Shown piece after piece: positions 57,184 to 64,000 of a DNA stretch of 64,000 bases. The notes below the pieces were generated by a model. The model had not been told where the DNA came from, did no database searches, and was given only the letters and a program-made list of their open reading frames with translations. The stretch's first letter is position 1. Every line of letters begins with the position of its first letter. The DNA is from Oceanibium sediminis (GTDB lineage: Bacteria > Pseudomonadota > Alphaproteobacteria > Rhodobacterales > Rhodobacteraceae), in the NCBI RefSeq assembly GCF_003265325.1, contig NZ_QGNX01000003.1:248001-312000 (forward strand). The letters are read 5' to 3'. The translations under genes were made by a program, and so were the position numbers.

Positions 57184-57927
57184 ATGCACTTCGACTGGTG
57201 GGCATTCGCGTTCCAGGGGATCAACGTCCTCGTCCTGATGTGGCTTCTCAGCCGCTTCCTGTTCCGCCCCGTGGCGCGGATCATCGCCGACCGGCAGGAG
57301 GCGACAAGCCAGGCGCTGGCCGAAGCGGAAAAGGCGAAACAGGCCGCCGTCGTGGCCGAGGCCGCCGCGAAGACGGAGCAGGACAAGACCGCTTCGGCCC
57401 GGCTGGAGGTGCTGGAGGCCGCCCGCAAGGAAGCTGAGCAGCAGAAGAAGGACATCCTCGACGCCGCGCACAAGACCGCCGCCGACATCCGGCGCGCCGC
57501 CCGTGACGATGCCGCCCACCATGCGGAAACAGAGCGCAAGGCCCGCGCCGCGCGCGCGAGTGAGCTGGCCGTGGCGATCACCCGGCGGCTGCTGGCCAAT
57601 CTGCCCGACGACGCGCGCGTCAGCGGCTATGCCGCCCGCCTCAGGGCCGCGCTGGAGGCGCTGGACAGCGAACAACGCCAGGCGCTGAACGCGGATGCGG
57701 ACCACCTGCGCCTAGTCACGCCGCGCCCCCTTGACGCGGCGGAGTTGGCAGAGGCGATGGCGGCGATCCGCGCCACGCTCGACACGACGGGCGCGGTGCC
57801 GGTCGATCCCGACGCGGCCCTGATTGCCGGGCTTGAGCTGCGCGGACGCCATGGCGTCATCCACAATTCGCTGAGCCACGATCTTGAGCGTATCGCGGAG
57901 GCGCTGGTGCGCGATGACCGGATCTGA
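57184..57927 (+). CDS. atpF: N-type ATPase Fo subunit b (long form)
   Basis: About 247 residues, much longer than standard b (about 160). One N-terminal transmembrane helix (about 5-28, [20 protein letters not shown]) is followed by a coiled coil (about 35-135) and a C-terminal region ending in [20 protein letters not shown] (about 213-232). The end resembles the C-terminus of subunit delta. The operon has no atpH gene. I prefer the ATG at 57184; a TTG two codons earlier is possible. Confidence 0.9.
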   Translation: MHFDWWAFAFQGINVLVLMWLLSRFLFRPVARIIADRQEATSQALAEAEKAKQAAVVAEAAAKTEQDKTASARLEVLEAARKEAEQQKKDILDAAHKTAADIRRAARDDAAHHAETERKARAARASELAVAITRRLLANLPDDARVSGYAARLRAALEALDSEQRQALNADADHLRLVTPRPLDAAELAEAMAAIRATLDTTGAVPVDPDAALIAGLELRGRHGVIHNSLSHDLERIAEALVRDDRI

Positions 57928-59458
57928 CCCCGAACAGCCCGTCGGCGATGCCGCGCTCCGCCGGCTTGAGCAGATCGTCGATGACGTCCGCCTCGGCACC
58001 GAGTCCGAGGCGCTGGGCCGCGTCACGCGGATCGCCGACGGGCTGGCCCGTGTCTCCGGCCTCGGCGCGGCGCGCCTGGGCGAGATCCTGGACTTCGGGC
58101 AGGGGCGGCGCGGCTTCGTCCTGACGCTGGAGCCGGAGGTGCTGCAGGCCGTGCTACTGGACCCCGGCGATGCGATCGAGGCGGGGGCCGCGGTGCGGCG
58201 CACGCGCCAACTGGCCAGCGTTCCGCTCGGCGAAGGGCTGCTTGGGCGTGTCGTCGACCCGCTGGGGCGGCCGCTGGACGGGGGCGAGGCGATTGCCGCC
58301 ACGGACTACGGGCTGGCCGAACAACCCGCCCCGGCGATCATCGAGCGCGATTTCGTCACCGAGCCCTTGGAAACCGGGCTGCTGGTCGTCGATGCGCTCT
58401 TCGCCATCGGGCGGGGTCAGCGCGAGTTGATCATCGGTGACCGGGCCACGGGCAAGACCGCCATCGCGCTGGATACGATCATCAACCAGAAGGACAGCGA
58501 CGTCATCTGCGTCTATGTCGCCATCGGCCAGCGCGCCAGCGCGGTGGCCCGCGTGATCGACGCGGTCCGCGAAAAGGGCGACATCAGCCGCTGCATCTTC
58601 GTCGTGGCCCCGGCGACGGCGGAACCGGGCCTGCGCTGGTTGGCCCCCTTCGCCGCGACCACCATCGCCGAGCATTTCCGCGACGCGGGTGGCCATGCGC
58701 TGATCGTCTACGACGACCTGACGAAACACGCCGCGACGCACCGCGAACTGTCGCTTCTGGCCCGCCAGCCCCCGGGGCGGGAGGCGTATCCCGGCGATAT
58801 CTTCTTTCTGCACGCCCGCCTGCTGGAACGATCGGCGAAACTGTCGCCCGCGCTTGGCGGCGGCTCGCTCACCGCGCTGCCGATTGCCGAGATCGAGGCG
58901 GGCGACCTGTCCGCCTATATCCCGACGAACCTGATCTCGATCTCGGACGGGCAGATCGTGCTGTCCACCAAGCTGTTTGCCGGGAACCAGCGCCCGGCGG
59001 TGGATGTCGGGCTCAGCGTCAGCCGGGTCGGGGGCAAGGCCCAGCCCGGGGCGCTGAAATCCGTCGCCGGAAGGGTGCGGCTGGACTATGCGCAGTATCT
59101 TGAGCTGCGGATGTTCTCACGCTTCGGGGGCTTCGCGGACGCAAGCCTGAGGAAACGTATCGCCCATGGCGAACGGATCGGCGCGCTGCTGCAACAGGCC
59201 CGCTACGCGCCCCTGCGCGCCATCGACCAGATCGCCCTGCTCACCGCGCTGGGCGAGGGGTTGCTCGACGACGTGCCGCTGGAAGCGTTTCCCGCCCTGA
59301 AGGCCCGGCTGCCGGGGGCCATCGACAGCGAAACCGCGCTGGCCACGCTCGGCGCTTACCCGGCGAAGTTGAGCGACGATCAGCGCGCGGACCTTCTGGG
59401 CTGCGTGCGCCATGCGCTGGGGCGTGGTGGCGACAGCGGCAGCGCGGGGGCGGGCTGA
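57914..59458 (+). CDS. atpA: N-type ATPase F1 subunit alpha
   Basis: A 514-residue nucleotide-binding subunit. The P-loop reads [10 protein letters not shown] (about 169-178), where most alpha subunits have GDRQTGKT; the Gln-to-Ala change is at the non-catalytic site. Other family parts are [12 protein letters not shown] (about 262-273), SISDGQIVL (about 343-351) and the arginine-finger region [13 protein letters not shown] (about 362-374). It overlaps atpF by 14 bp; the ATG at 57914 begins the normal N-terminus. Confidence 0.94.
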   Translation: MTGSDPEQPVGDAALRRLEQIVDDVRLGTESEALGRVTRIADGLARVSGLGAARLGEILDFGQGRRGFVLTLEPEVLQAVLLDPGDAIEAGAAVRRTRQLASVPLGEGLLGRVVDPLGRPLDGGEAIAATDYGLAEQPAPAIIERDFVTEPLETGLLVVDALFAIGRGQRELIIGDRATGKTAIALDTIINQKDSDVICVYVAIGQRASAVARVIDAVREKGDISRCIFVVAPATAEPGLRWLAPFAATTIAEHFRDAGGHALIVYDDLTKHAATHRELSLLARQPPGREAYPGDIFFLHARLLERSAKLSPALGGGSLTALPIAEIEAGDLSAYIPTNLISISDGQIVLSTKLFAGNQRPAVDVGLSVSRVGGKAQPGALKSVAGRVRLDYAQYLELRMFSRFGGFADASLRKRIAHGERIGALLQQARYAPLRAIDQIALLTALGEGLLDDVPLEAFPALKARLPGAIDSETALATLGAYPAKLSDDQRADLLGCVRHALGRGGDSGSAGAG

Positions 59459-60291
59459 TGCGCCGCCCCGACGCCATCAAGGAACGGATCGGCCACGTCG
59501 AACAGATCTCGGGCGTCGTGGTGGCCATGCGCGCCATCGCGGCGGCCCACGTGCAGGAGGCGCGTCGCCACCTCGACGCGATCCGCGCGCAGGAACAGAC
59601 GGTGGCGCGCGCCATGGCCGATGCGCTGTCGCTTCTGCCCGGCGCGCCGCACACGCAGGCCGGGGCAGAGGGGGCGGAGCATCTGCACATCGTGCTCGGG
59701 GCGGCGCAGGGGTTTTGCGGCGCCTATAACGAACGGGTCGTGGAGTCCGTCCTCGGGCAGGGGGGCGCGCCCGAGGGGGATCGTTTCCTGCTGATCGGGC
59801 AGCGCTGTGTTTCCGCCTTTGAAAGCCGGGGCGTCACCCCGGTCTGGAGTGCGAACATGGCCTTCCACCCGCCCGAGGTGCCGGCTCTGGCGAGCCGGGT
59901 CGTCGATGCGGTGTTCCGGCTTCTGGGCGGGGGCAGGTTCGCGCGCGTCAGCATCCTGCACGGTGATCCGGACAGTGTGCGCCATGGCCTGACGATGCGC
60001 CAGCTGATGCCCTTCGACTTCCGCCGCTTCGAACGGCGTTCCCTGCCCGACGCGCCGATGACCACGCTGCCGCTTGCGCGCCTCGTCTCCAACCTGGTGG
60101 AGGAATACGTGTTCACCGAGATCTGCGAGGCGCTGATGCTCGGCTTCGCGGCGGAAAACGATGCGCGGGTCAGGTCCATGACCCGCGCGCGGGGGGCGAT
60201 CCGCGCGATCCGGGACGAGTTGCGGGGCGACTACGCCCGCGCCCGCCAGGCGCAGACCACGACCGAGATCATCGAGCTGTCCGTGGAATGA
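59458..60291 (+). CDS. atpG: N-type ATPase F1 subunit gamma
   Basis: A 277-residue rotor shaft. The N-terminal IKERIGHVEQISGVVVAM (about 7-24) and C-terminal helix ENDARVRSMTRARGAIRAI (about 232-250) form the coiled-coil core. The start shares its A with the atpA stop (TGATG). It is the last gene of the N-ATPase operon. Confidence 0.93.
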   Translation: MRRPDAIKERIGHVEQISGVVVAMRAIAAAHVQEARRHLDAIRAQEQTVARAMADALSLLPGAPHTQAGAEGAEHLHIVLGAAQGFCGAYNERVVESVLGQGGAPEGDRFLLIGQRCVSAFESRGVTPVWSANMAFHPPEVPALASRVVDAVFRLLGGGRFARVSILHGDPDSVRHGLTMRQLMPFDFRRFERRSLPDAPMTTLPLARLVSNLVEEYVFTEICEALMLGFAAENDARVRSMTRARGAIRAIRDELRGDYARARQAQTTTEIIELSVE

Positions 60292-60339
60292 AGCCCCCCA
60301 CGCGGGTGTCGTGACACGCCCGGCGGGGGTGGAAACGGC

Positions 60340-60381
60340 TTGACAAAAGCGTTCGATAGACAGCGTAAATGTCCAACATTT
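60340..60381 (+). promoter_or_regulatory. Promoter and operator of the GntR gene
   Basis: A perfect -35 TTGACA (60340-60345) precedes a weak -10-like region (GTAAAT, 60365-60370). Overlapping it is the palindrome AAATGT-CCA-ACATTT (60367-60381), which contains the GT-N3-AC core typical of FadR-subfamily operators. It suggests autoregulation. Confidence 0.55.
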
Positions 60382-60396
60382 TGCAAAGGGACGACA

Positions 60397-61086
60397 ATGT
60401 CGATCTTCGGCCGGAAATCCAGCGATGATGAGACCATCGTGGCGCTGCTGGGCAATGCGCTGCGGCGCGACATCTCGTTCGGGGTGCTCGCCCCGGACAT
60501 GAAGCTGAAGCTGGCCGAGCTGAAGATGCGCTACGGCGGCTCGAACCATTCCCTGCGCGAGGCGCTGCGCGTGCTCAGTTCCGAGGGGCTGGTCGCGGCC
60601 GAGGCGCAGCGGGGCTTTCGCGTCGCCTCGGCCACGGAGGACGACCTGATCGACACCATCCGCCTGCGCGCCGAGATCGAGTGCATGGGCCTTGGCTGGG
60701 CCATGGCCGCGGGCGACGTGGCCTGGGAAGGCACGGTGGTGGCCGCGCGCCATGCGCTTTACCGGGCCGAGCAGGCCGTGCAGCAGGCCCCGGCGGACGA
60801 GGTGGCGCTGGAATGGGACGAGGCGTTGCGCGCGTTCCACGCGGCGCTGATCTCGGCCTGCCGCTCACCGCGCATGATCGCCCTACAAAAGCAGCTTTAC
60901 GACCAGTCCCGCCGCTTCCTGCTGGCCGCCCTGCGCGAAGGGCGGCTGGATTTCGTGGCCCGCCACAAGCGCCAGGACGCGCTGCTGGCGGCGGTGCTTG
61001 AGCGGGACACGGCGCTGGCGCGCGAACTTTTGCGCGCCGCAATCCTGAGCGACCTGCTGCCATGCGAAACGGCCCACGGCGGCTGA
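60397..61086 (+). CDS. GntR family transcriptional regulator (FCD/FadR type)
   Basis: A 229-residue repressor. An N-terminal winged helix (about 10-75, with GGSNHSLREALRVLSSEGL near 45-63) is followed by an FCD ligand domain (about 85-220) with probable metal-binding residues in WDEALRAFHAALISAC (about 132-147). The ATG at 60397 follows an AAAGGG site. It is upstream of an ABC importer it likely controls. Confidence 0.9.
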   Translation: MSIFGRKSSDDETIVALLGNALRRDISFGVLAPDMKLKLAELKMRYGGSNHSLREALRVLSSEGLVAAEAQRGFRVASATEDDLIDTIRLRAEIECMGLGWAMAAGDVAWEGTVVAARHALYRAEQAVQQAPADEVALEWDEALRAFHAALISACRSPRMIALQKQLYDQSRRFLLAALREGRLDFVARHKRQDALLAAVLERDTALARELLRAAILSDLLPCETAHGG

Positions 61087-61133
61087 ACGAAGACGACACT
61101 GCACCCAAGGACGGTAAAAAAGGGAGAACCGGA

Positions 61134-62147
61134 ATGCTTATGAACAGACGACACGCCCTGGCGGCGATGGGCGGGGCCGCGGCTGCCGCGACGGGGCTGG
61201 CGGCCCCGGCGATTGCCAACACGCCGCTGGTGGTCGGCGCCCTGCGCCTGACCAGCCATGCGGGCAGCTACGTGGCGCTGGACCGTGGCTATTTCGCCGA
61301 TGCCGGTCTGAACGTGGAGCTGCGCTTCTTTGACGCCGCGCAGCCGATGGCGGTGGCGATCGCCTCGGGCGACGTTGATTTTGGCATCACCGCGATGACC
61401 GGGGCGCTGATCTCGCTCGCGGATCGCGGGGCGGTCAAGGTGATCGGCGGGGCCCTGCAGGAAGAACCCGGCATCACCGGCCAGAAGTACCTGGTATCGG
61501 ACGCCGCCTTCCAGGACGGGGTGACCACGCCCGCCGCCCTGGCCGGGCGTCGCTTCGCGATTTCGCAGGCCGGCTCGTCCTTCCACTACATGGGCTCGAA
61601 AATGGCTAAGGCCGAGGGGATCGACCTGGAGTTCATCCCGCTGCAGAGCGTGGGTAACATCATTAGCTCGCTGCGCTCGGGGCAGGTCGATGGCTGGTCC
61701 ATCGTGCCCCATATCGCACTGGCGCTGGCAGGGTCGGGGGATGTCCATATCGTCGGCGACGTGGCCGATTACATCCCCGACTACCAGGTGACGACGGTGT
61801 TCACCTCTTCCGGGAACGCGGCGAACGAGCGGGCGATGACCGAAAGCTTCCTCTCCGCCTTCTCGCGCGGGGTGGCGGATTTCAACGCCTCCATGGTCGA
61901 TGCCACTGAAGGCGACGCCGCCCGTGACGAGATGGTGCGCCTGATCCACCAGTACGTCTATACCGACCGCGAGTATGAGAAGGCCGCGCCCTCGATCATC
62001 AACGGCGCGATGCGGCTGACCCCGAACGCGGCGCTGAACGTCGCCTCGCTGAAGGACCAGCTGGACTGGTTCAAGGCCGAGGACCTGGTGGACCAGGACA
62101 TCGCTTTCGAAACGGTGGTCGACAGCAGCTACGTAGAGTCGGTGTGA
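61134..62147 (+). CDS. ABC transporter substrate-binding protein (NMT1/THI5-like)
   Basis: A 337-residue periplasmic binding protein. A Tat-like signal peptide (MNRRHALAAMGGAAAAATGL) precedes the SSuA/THI5-type domain (YFADAGLNVELRFFDAAQ about 53-70; VDFGITAMTGALIS about 80-93). Typical ligands are aliphatic sulphonates, nitrate, pyrimidine precursors or similar small compounds. Preferred start 61134 (GGGAGA upstream). The ligand is unknown. Confidence 0.9.
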   Translation: MLMNRRHALAAMGGAAAAATGLAAPAIANTPLVVGALRLTSHAGSYVALDRGYFADAGLNVELRFFDAAQPMAVAIASGDVDFGITAMTGALISLADRGAVKVIGGALQEEPGITGQKYLVSDAAFQDGVTTPAALAGRRFAISQAGSSFHYMGSKMAKAEGIDLEFIPLQSVGNIISSLRSGQVDGWSIVPHIALALAGSGDVHIVGDVADYIPDYQVTTVFTSSGNAANERAMTESFLSAFSRGVADFNASMVDATEGDAARDEMVRLIHQYVYTDREYEKAAPSIINGAMRLTPNAALNVASLKDQLDWFKAEDLVDQDIAFETVVDSSYVESV

Positions 62148-62155
62148 TACCCGGC

Positions 62156-62184
62156 GCCGGGGCGGCGGGTTTGTCCGCCCCGGC
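62156..62184 (+). terminator. Hairpin between binding-protein and ATPase genes
   Basis: Stem GCCGGGGCGG / CCGCCCCGGC with a 9-nt loop in the short gap after the binding-protein gene. Such hairpins often reduce downstream expression or protect the upstream mRNA. Confidence 0.55.
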
Positions 62185-62223
62185 CCTTCCATCCCCCTGA
62201 AAAGCAAGAAGGAAGCGGGCCAC

Positions 62224-62991
62224 ATGTACCTGTCCCTGCGCGGCCTGAGCCACAGCTATGGCACGACCGAGGTGCTCTCGGACATCTCCCTGACGGTGCC
62301 TTCGGGGCAGATCGTCTGCCTTGTTGGCCCGTCGGGCTGCGGCAAGTCCACCCTGCTTCGCATGGTCGGCGGGCTGGAACGCCCGGACCGGGGCGAGGTG
62401 TTGCAGGTCGGCGCCCCGCCGGAGGGGTGCCTGAACCCGCTGACCTTCGTGTTCCAGGATTTCGCTCTGCTGCCCTGGCGCACCGTGGAGGGCAACATCC
62501 GCGTCGTGCTGGAGGATCACCGCATCCGCCGTGAGCGTGCGAAGGAAATCGTGGCGGACGTGCTGGCACGCACGCGGCTGACGGATTTCGCCCGCGCCCT
62601 GCCGCGCCAGTTGTCGGGCGGCATGAAGCAGCGCGTGGCCATCGCCCGCGCGCTGGCGGTGAACCCCGCCGTGATGCTGATGGACGAGCCGTTGTCCGCG
62701 CTGGATGCGCAGACCCGCGAATTGCTGATGGACGACCTCGTTTCGCTCTGGTCGCGGGAGCCGTTCACGGCGCTTTACGTGACGCACAACCTGTCCGAGG
62801 CAGTGCGCCTTGGCCACCAGGTCGTGGTGCTCTCGCGCCGTCCGGGGCGTATTCGCGAGATCGTCCAGATCGACACCCCGCTCGCGGAACGCGGCCTCGG
62901 CAACCCGGAGCTGGAGCGTCACCAGAAACACCTGTGGGAGGTCATGCGCGACGAAGCCCGCGCCGCCGATGAGGAGCTGCTCGATGACTGA
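62224..62991 (+). CDS. ABC transporter ATP-binding protein
   Basis: A 255-residue nucleotide-binding subunit. Walker A is GPSGCGKST (about 37-45), the signature is LSGGMKQR (about 133-140), Walker B is VMLMDEPLSALDAQT (about 153-167), and the switch His is in YVTHNLSEA (about 186-194). The permease gene overlaps its stop by 8 bp. Confidence 0.95.
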   Translation: MYLSLRGLSHSYGTTEVLSDISLTVPSGQIVCLVGPSGCGKSTLLRMVGGLERPDRGEVLQVGAPPEGCLNPLTFVFQDFALLPWRTVEGNIRVVLEDHRIRRERAKEIVADVLARTRLTDFARALPRQLSGGMKQRVAIARALAVNPAVMLMDEPLSALDAQTRELLMDDLVSLWSREPFTALYVTHNLSEAVRLGHQVVVLSRRPGRIREIVQIDTPLAERGLGNPELERHQKHLWEVMRDEARAADEELLDD

Positions 62992-63793
62992 GGTGACAAT
63001 GCCCGAGAAAAGCCGCGCCGTCCCCTTCCGGGGCGGCGGTTTCCGCCCCCGCCCGGTGCGCTTCGTCGGGCTCGGGGTGTTCGTGGTGCTGATCGCGCTG
63101 GTCGAATGGGGCACGCGCGCGGGTTGGATTTCCGCGCTGACGCTGCCACGCCCCTCGGACGTGCTGGCGACCTTTGGCGAGCTCTACCGCTCCGGCGCGC
63201 TCTGGGAGCATCTGTCGGTTTCGCTGGTGCGGCTGAGCGTCGGCTCGGCCATCGGCGTGTCCGCCGGGGTGGGCATCGGTATCCTGATCGGGCTGTTCTC
63301 GCTGATCCGCGCGGGGCTGGTGCCCTTGGTGGCGGCGCTGTTCCCGATCCCGAAGATCGCCCTGCTGCCGCTGTTCGTGATCTGGTTCGGCATCGACGAA
63401 GGTTCGAAATACGCGCTGATCGCGCTGGGCACCTTCACGCCCACGGTGGTGGCGACCTATGGCGCGGTGGACAACGTGGACCGCACACTGATCCGCATGG
63501 GCCAAAGCTTCGGCCTGTCCTGGCTGTCCATCGTGCGCAAGATCGTGCTGCCCGGCGCGATGCCCGGCATCCTGTCGGGGTTGCGGATCAGCCTGGCGAT
63601 CGGGATCATCCTGCTGGTTGCCGCAGAAATGCTGGGCGCGACCCATGGCGTCGGGTCCTACATTCTTCAGGCGGGTTCGCTTTATGACCTTGAGCGTTTG
63701 TTCGCCGGGGTCACCATCCTGTCGGTGCTGGGGGTAACAGTCAGCGGACTGATCGGACTGGTGGAAAAGCGCGTGCTGAACTGGCGCGCCTGA
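62984..63793 (+). CDS. ABC transporter permease
   Basis: A 269-residue inner-membrane permease of the nitrate/sulphonate/taurine class with about six helices (from about 27 to 262). The EAA-like loop is GQSFGLSWLSIVRKIVLPGAMPGILSGLRI (in pieces, about 174-203). It overlaps the ATPase gene and completes a three-part importer under the GntR gene. Confidence 0.94.
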   Translation: MTEVTMPEKSRAVPFRGGGFRPRPVRFVGLGVFVVLIALVEWGTRAGWISALTLPRPSDVLATFGELYRSGALWEHLSVSLVRLSVGSAIGVSAGVGIGILIGLFSLIRAGLVPLVAALFPIPKIALLPLFVIWFGIDEGSKYALIALGTFTPTVVATYGAVDNVDRTLIRMGQSFGLSWLSIVRKIVLPGAMPGILSGLRISLAIGIILLVAAEMLGATHGVGSYILQAGSLYDLERLFAGVTILSVLGVTVSGLIGLVEKRVLNWRA

Positions 63794-63801
63794 GTCTGTT
63801 T

Positions 63802-63866
63802 GCCGCCCGTCCGGGTGCGGAACCCGGACGGGCGGCCCTGTGCAGGCCGGTTGGGGGGCCGGCCTG
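63802..63866. terminator. Two hairpins between convergent genes
   Basis: GCCCGTCCGGGT / ACCCGGACGGGC (near 63804-63832) and CAGGCCGG / CCGGCCTG (63843-63866) separate the ABC permease from the minus-strand aldehyde dehydrogenase. No long T-run is present. Confidence 0.6.
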
Positions 63867-63885
63867 TACCGCGATCGGTGGGCGA

Positions 63886-64000
63886 TCAGTGGGCGATCAT
63901 CACGTGGCGCACGGCGGTGTAGTCCTCCAGCGCATAGATGGACATGTCCTTGCCATAGCCGGACTGCTTCAGCCCGCCGTGGGGCATTTCCGTGGTCAGC
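63886..64000 (-). CDS. Aldehyde dehydrogenase, C-terminal end only (gamma-aminobutyraldehyde type)
   Basis: The visible 37 codons read LTTEMPHGGLKQSGYGKDMS and on to YALEDYTAVRHVMIAH before the stop. The PHGG-KQSG-GKD pattern is the conserved C-terminus of NAD-dependent aldehyde dehydrogenases; MPHGGLKQSGYGKDMSIYALEDYT is the form seen in gamma-aminobutyraldehyde dehydrogenases (putrescine pathway). The rest of the gene lies beyond the window. Confidence 0.75.
   Translation of the reverse strand, partial: LTTEMPHGGLKQSGYGKDMSIYALEDYTAVRHVMIAH

Overview
This window looks like chromosome of a high-GC alphaproteobacterium, most probably a member of the Rhodobacteraceae (Roseobacter/Rhodobacter type). 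The evidence is the gene repertoire (MeaB, HrpB, DUF2165, RlmB, MgtE, CO-dehydrogenase-type maturation genes, cyclic beta-1,2-glucan synthase), GC-rich codon use throughout, and FNR/FnrL-type TTGAY-N4-RTCAA boxes. No rRNA, tRNA, insertion sequence, phage or CRISPR array was recognised. The species cannot be named from the sequence alone.

Region 1 (0-5 kb) opens with a sugar-acid-type pair (beta-hydroxyacid dehydrogenase and HpcH/HpaI aldolase). A divergent control region with two perfect FNR-type boxes follows, between a universal stress protein gene and a small operon ending in two tandem c-type cytochromes. Region 2 (4.2-8.6 kb) has lepA flanked by AT-richer genes of unknown function. Region 3 (8.6-23.7 kb) is mostly housekeeping: acylphosphatase, a secreted PHB-depolymerase-like esterase, low-molecular-weight phosphatase, sirtuin, L28, MeaB, HrpB and glutamate-family dehydrogenase, plus a membrane-anchored pentapeptide-repeat protein. 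Region 4 (23.7-34.2 kb) holds guanine deaminase, MgtE, and a four-gene molybdo-hydroxylase maturation set (MoxR-type ATPase, VWA protein, XdhC, MoCo-binding/nucleotidyltransferase fusion). Two copies of a structured intergenic repeat lie in this region. Region 5 (34-38.7 kb) has metY, small stress or redox-type genes and rlmB.

Region 6 (38.7-60.3 kb) is the most distinctive. It is a continuous island of envelope, stress and energy genes: an 8.4-kb cyclic-glucan synthase gene coupled to a tandem-USP gene; a divergent cyclopropane-fatty-acid synthase plus USP; three Hsp20 genes in a row; a stand-alone GrpE-like gene; and a complete N-type ATPase operon (atpDCQRBEFAG) preceded by a 27-codon reading frame that overlaps atpD. 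One perfect and several near-perfect FNR-type boxes lie in the gaps of the island, suggesting oxygen- or redox-responsive control of a coordinated survival programme. The N-ATPase c subunit carries acidic residues in both helices, and its b subunit appears to carry a delta-like C-terminus.

Region 7 (60.3-64 kb) is a GntR-regulated ABC importer (substrate-binding protein, ATPase, permease) converging on a truncated aldehyde dehydrogenase gene at the right edge.
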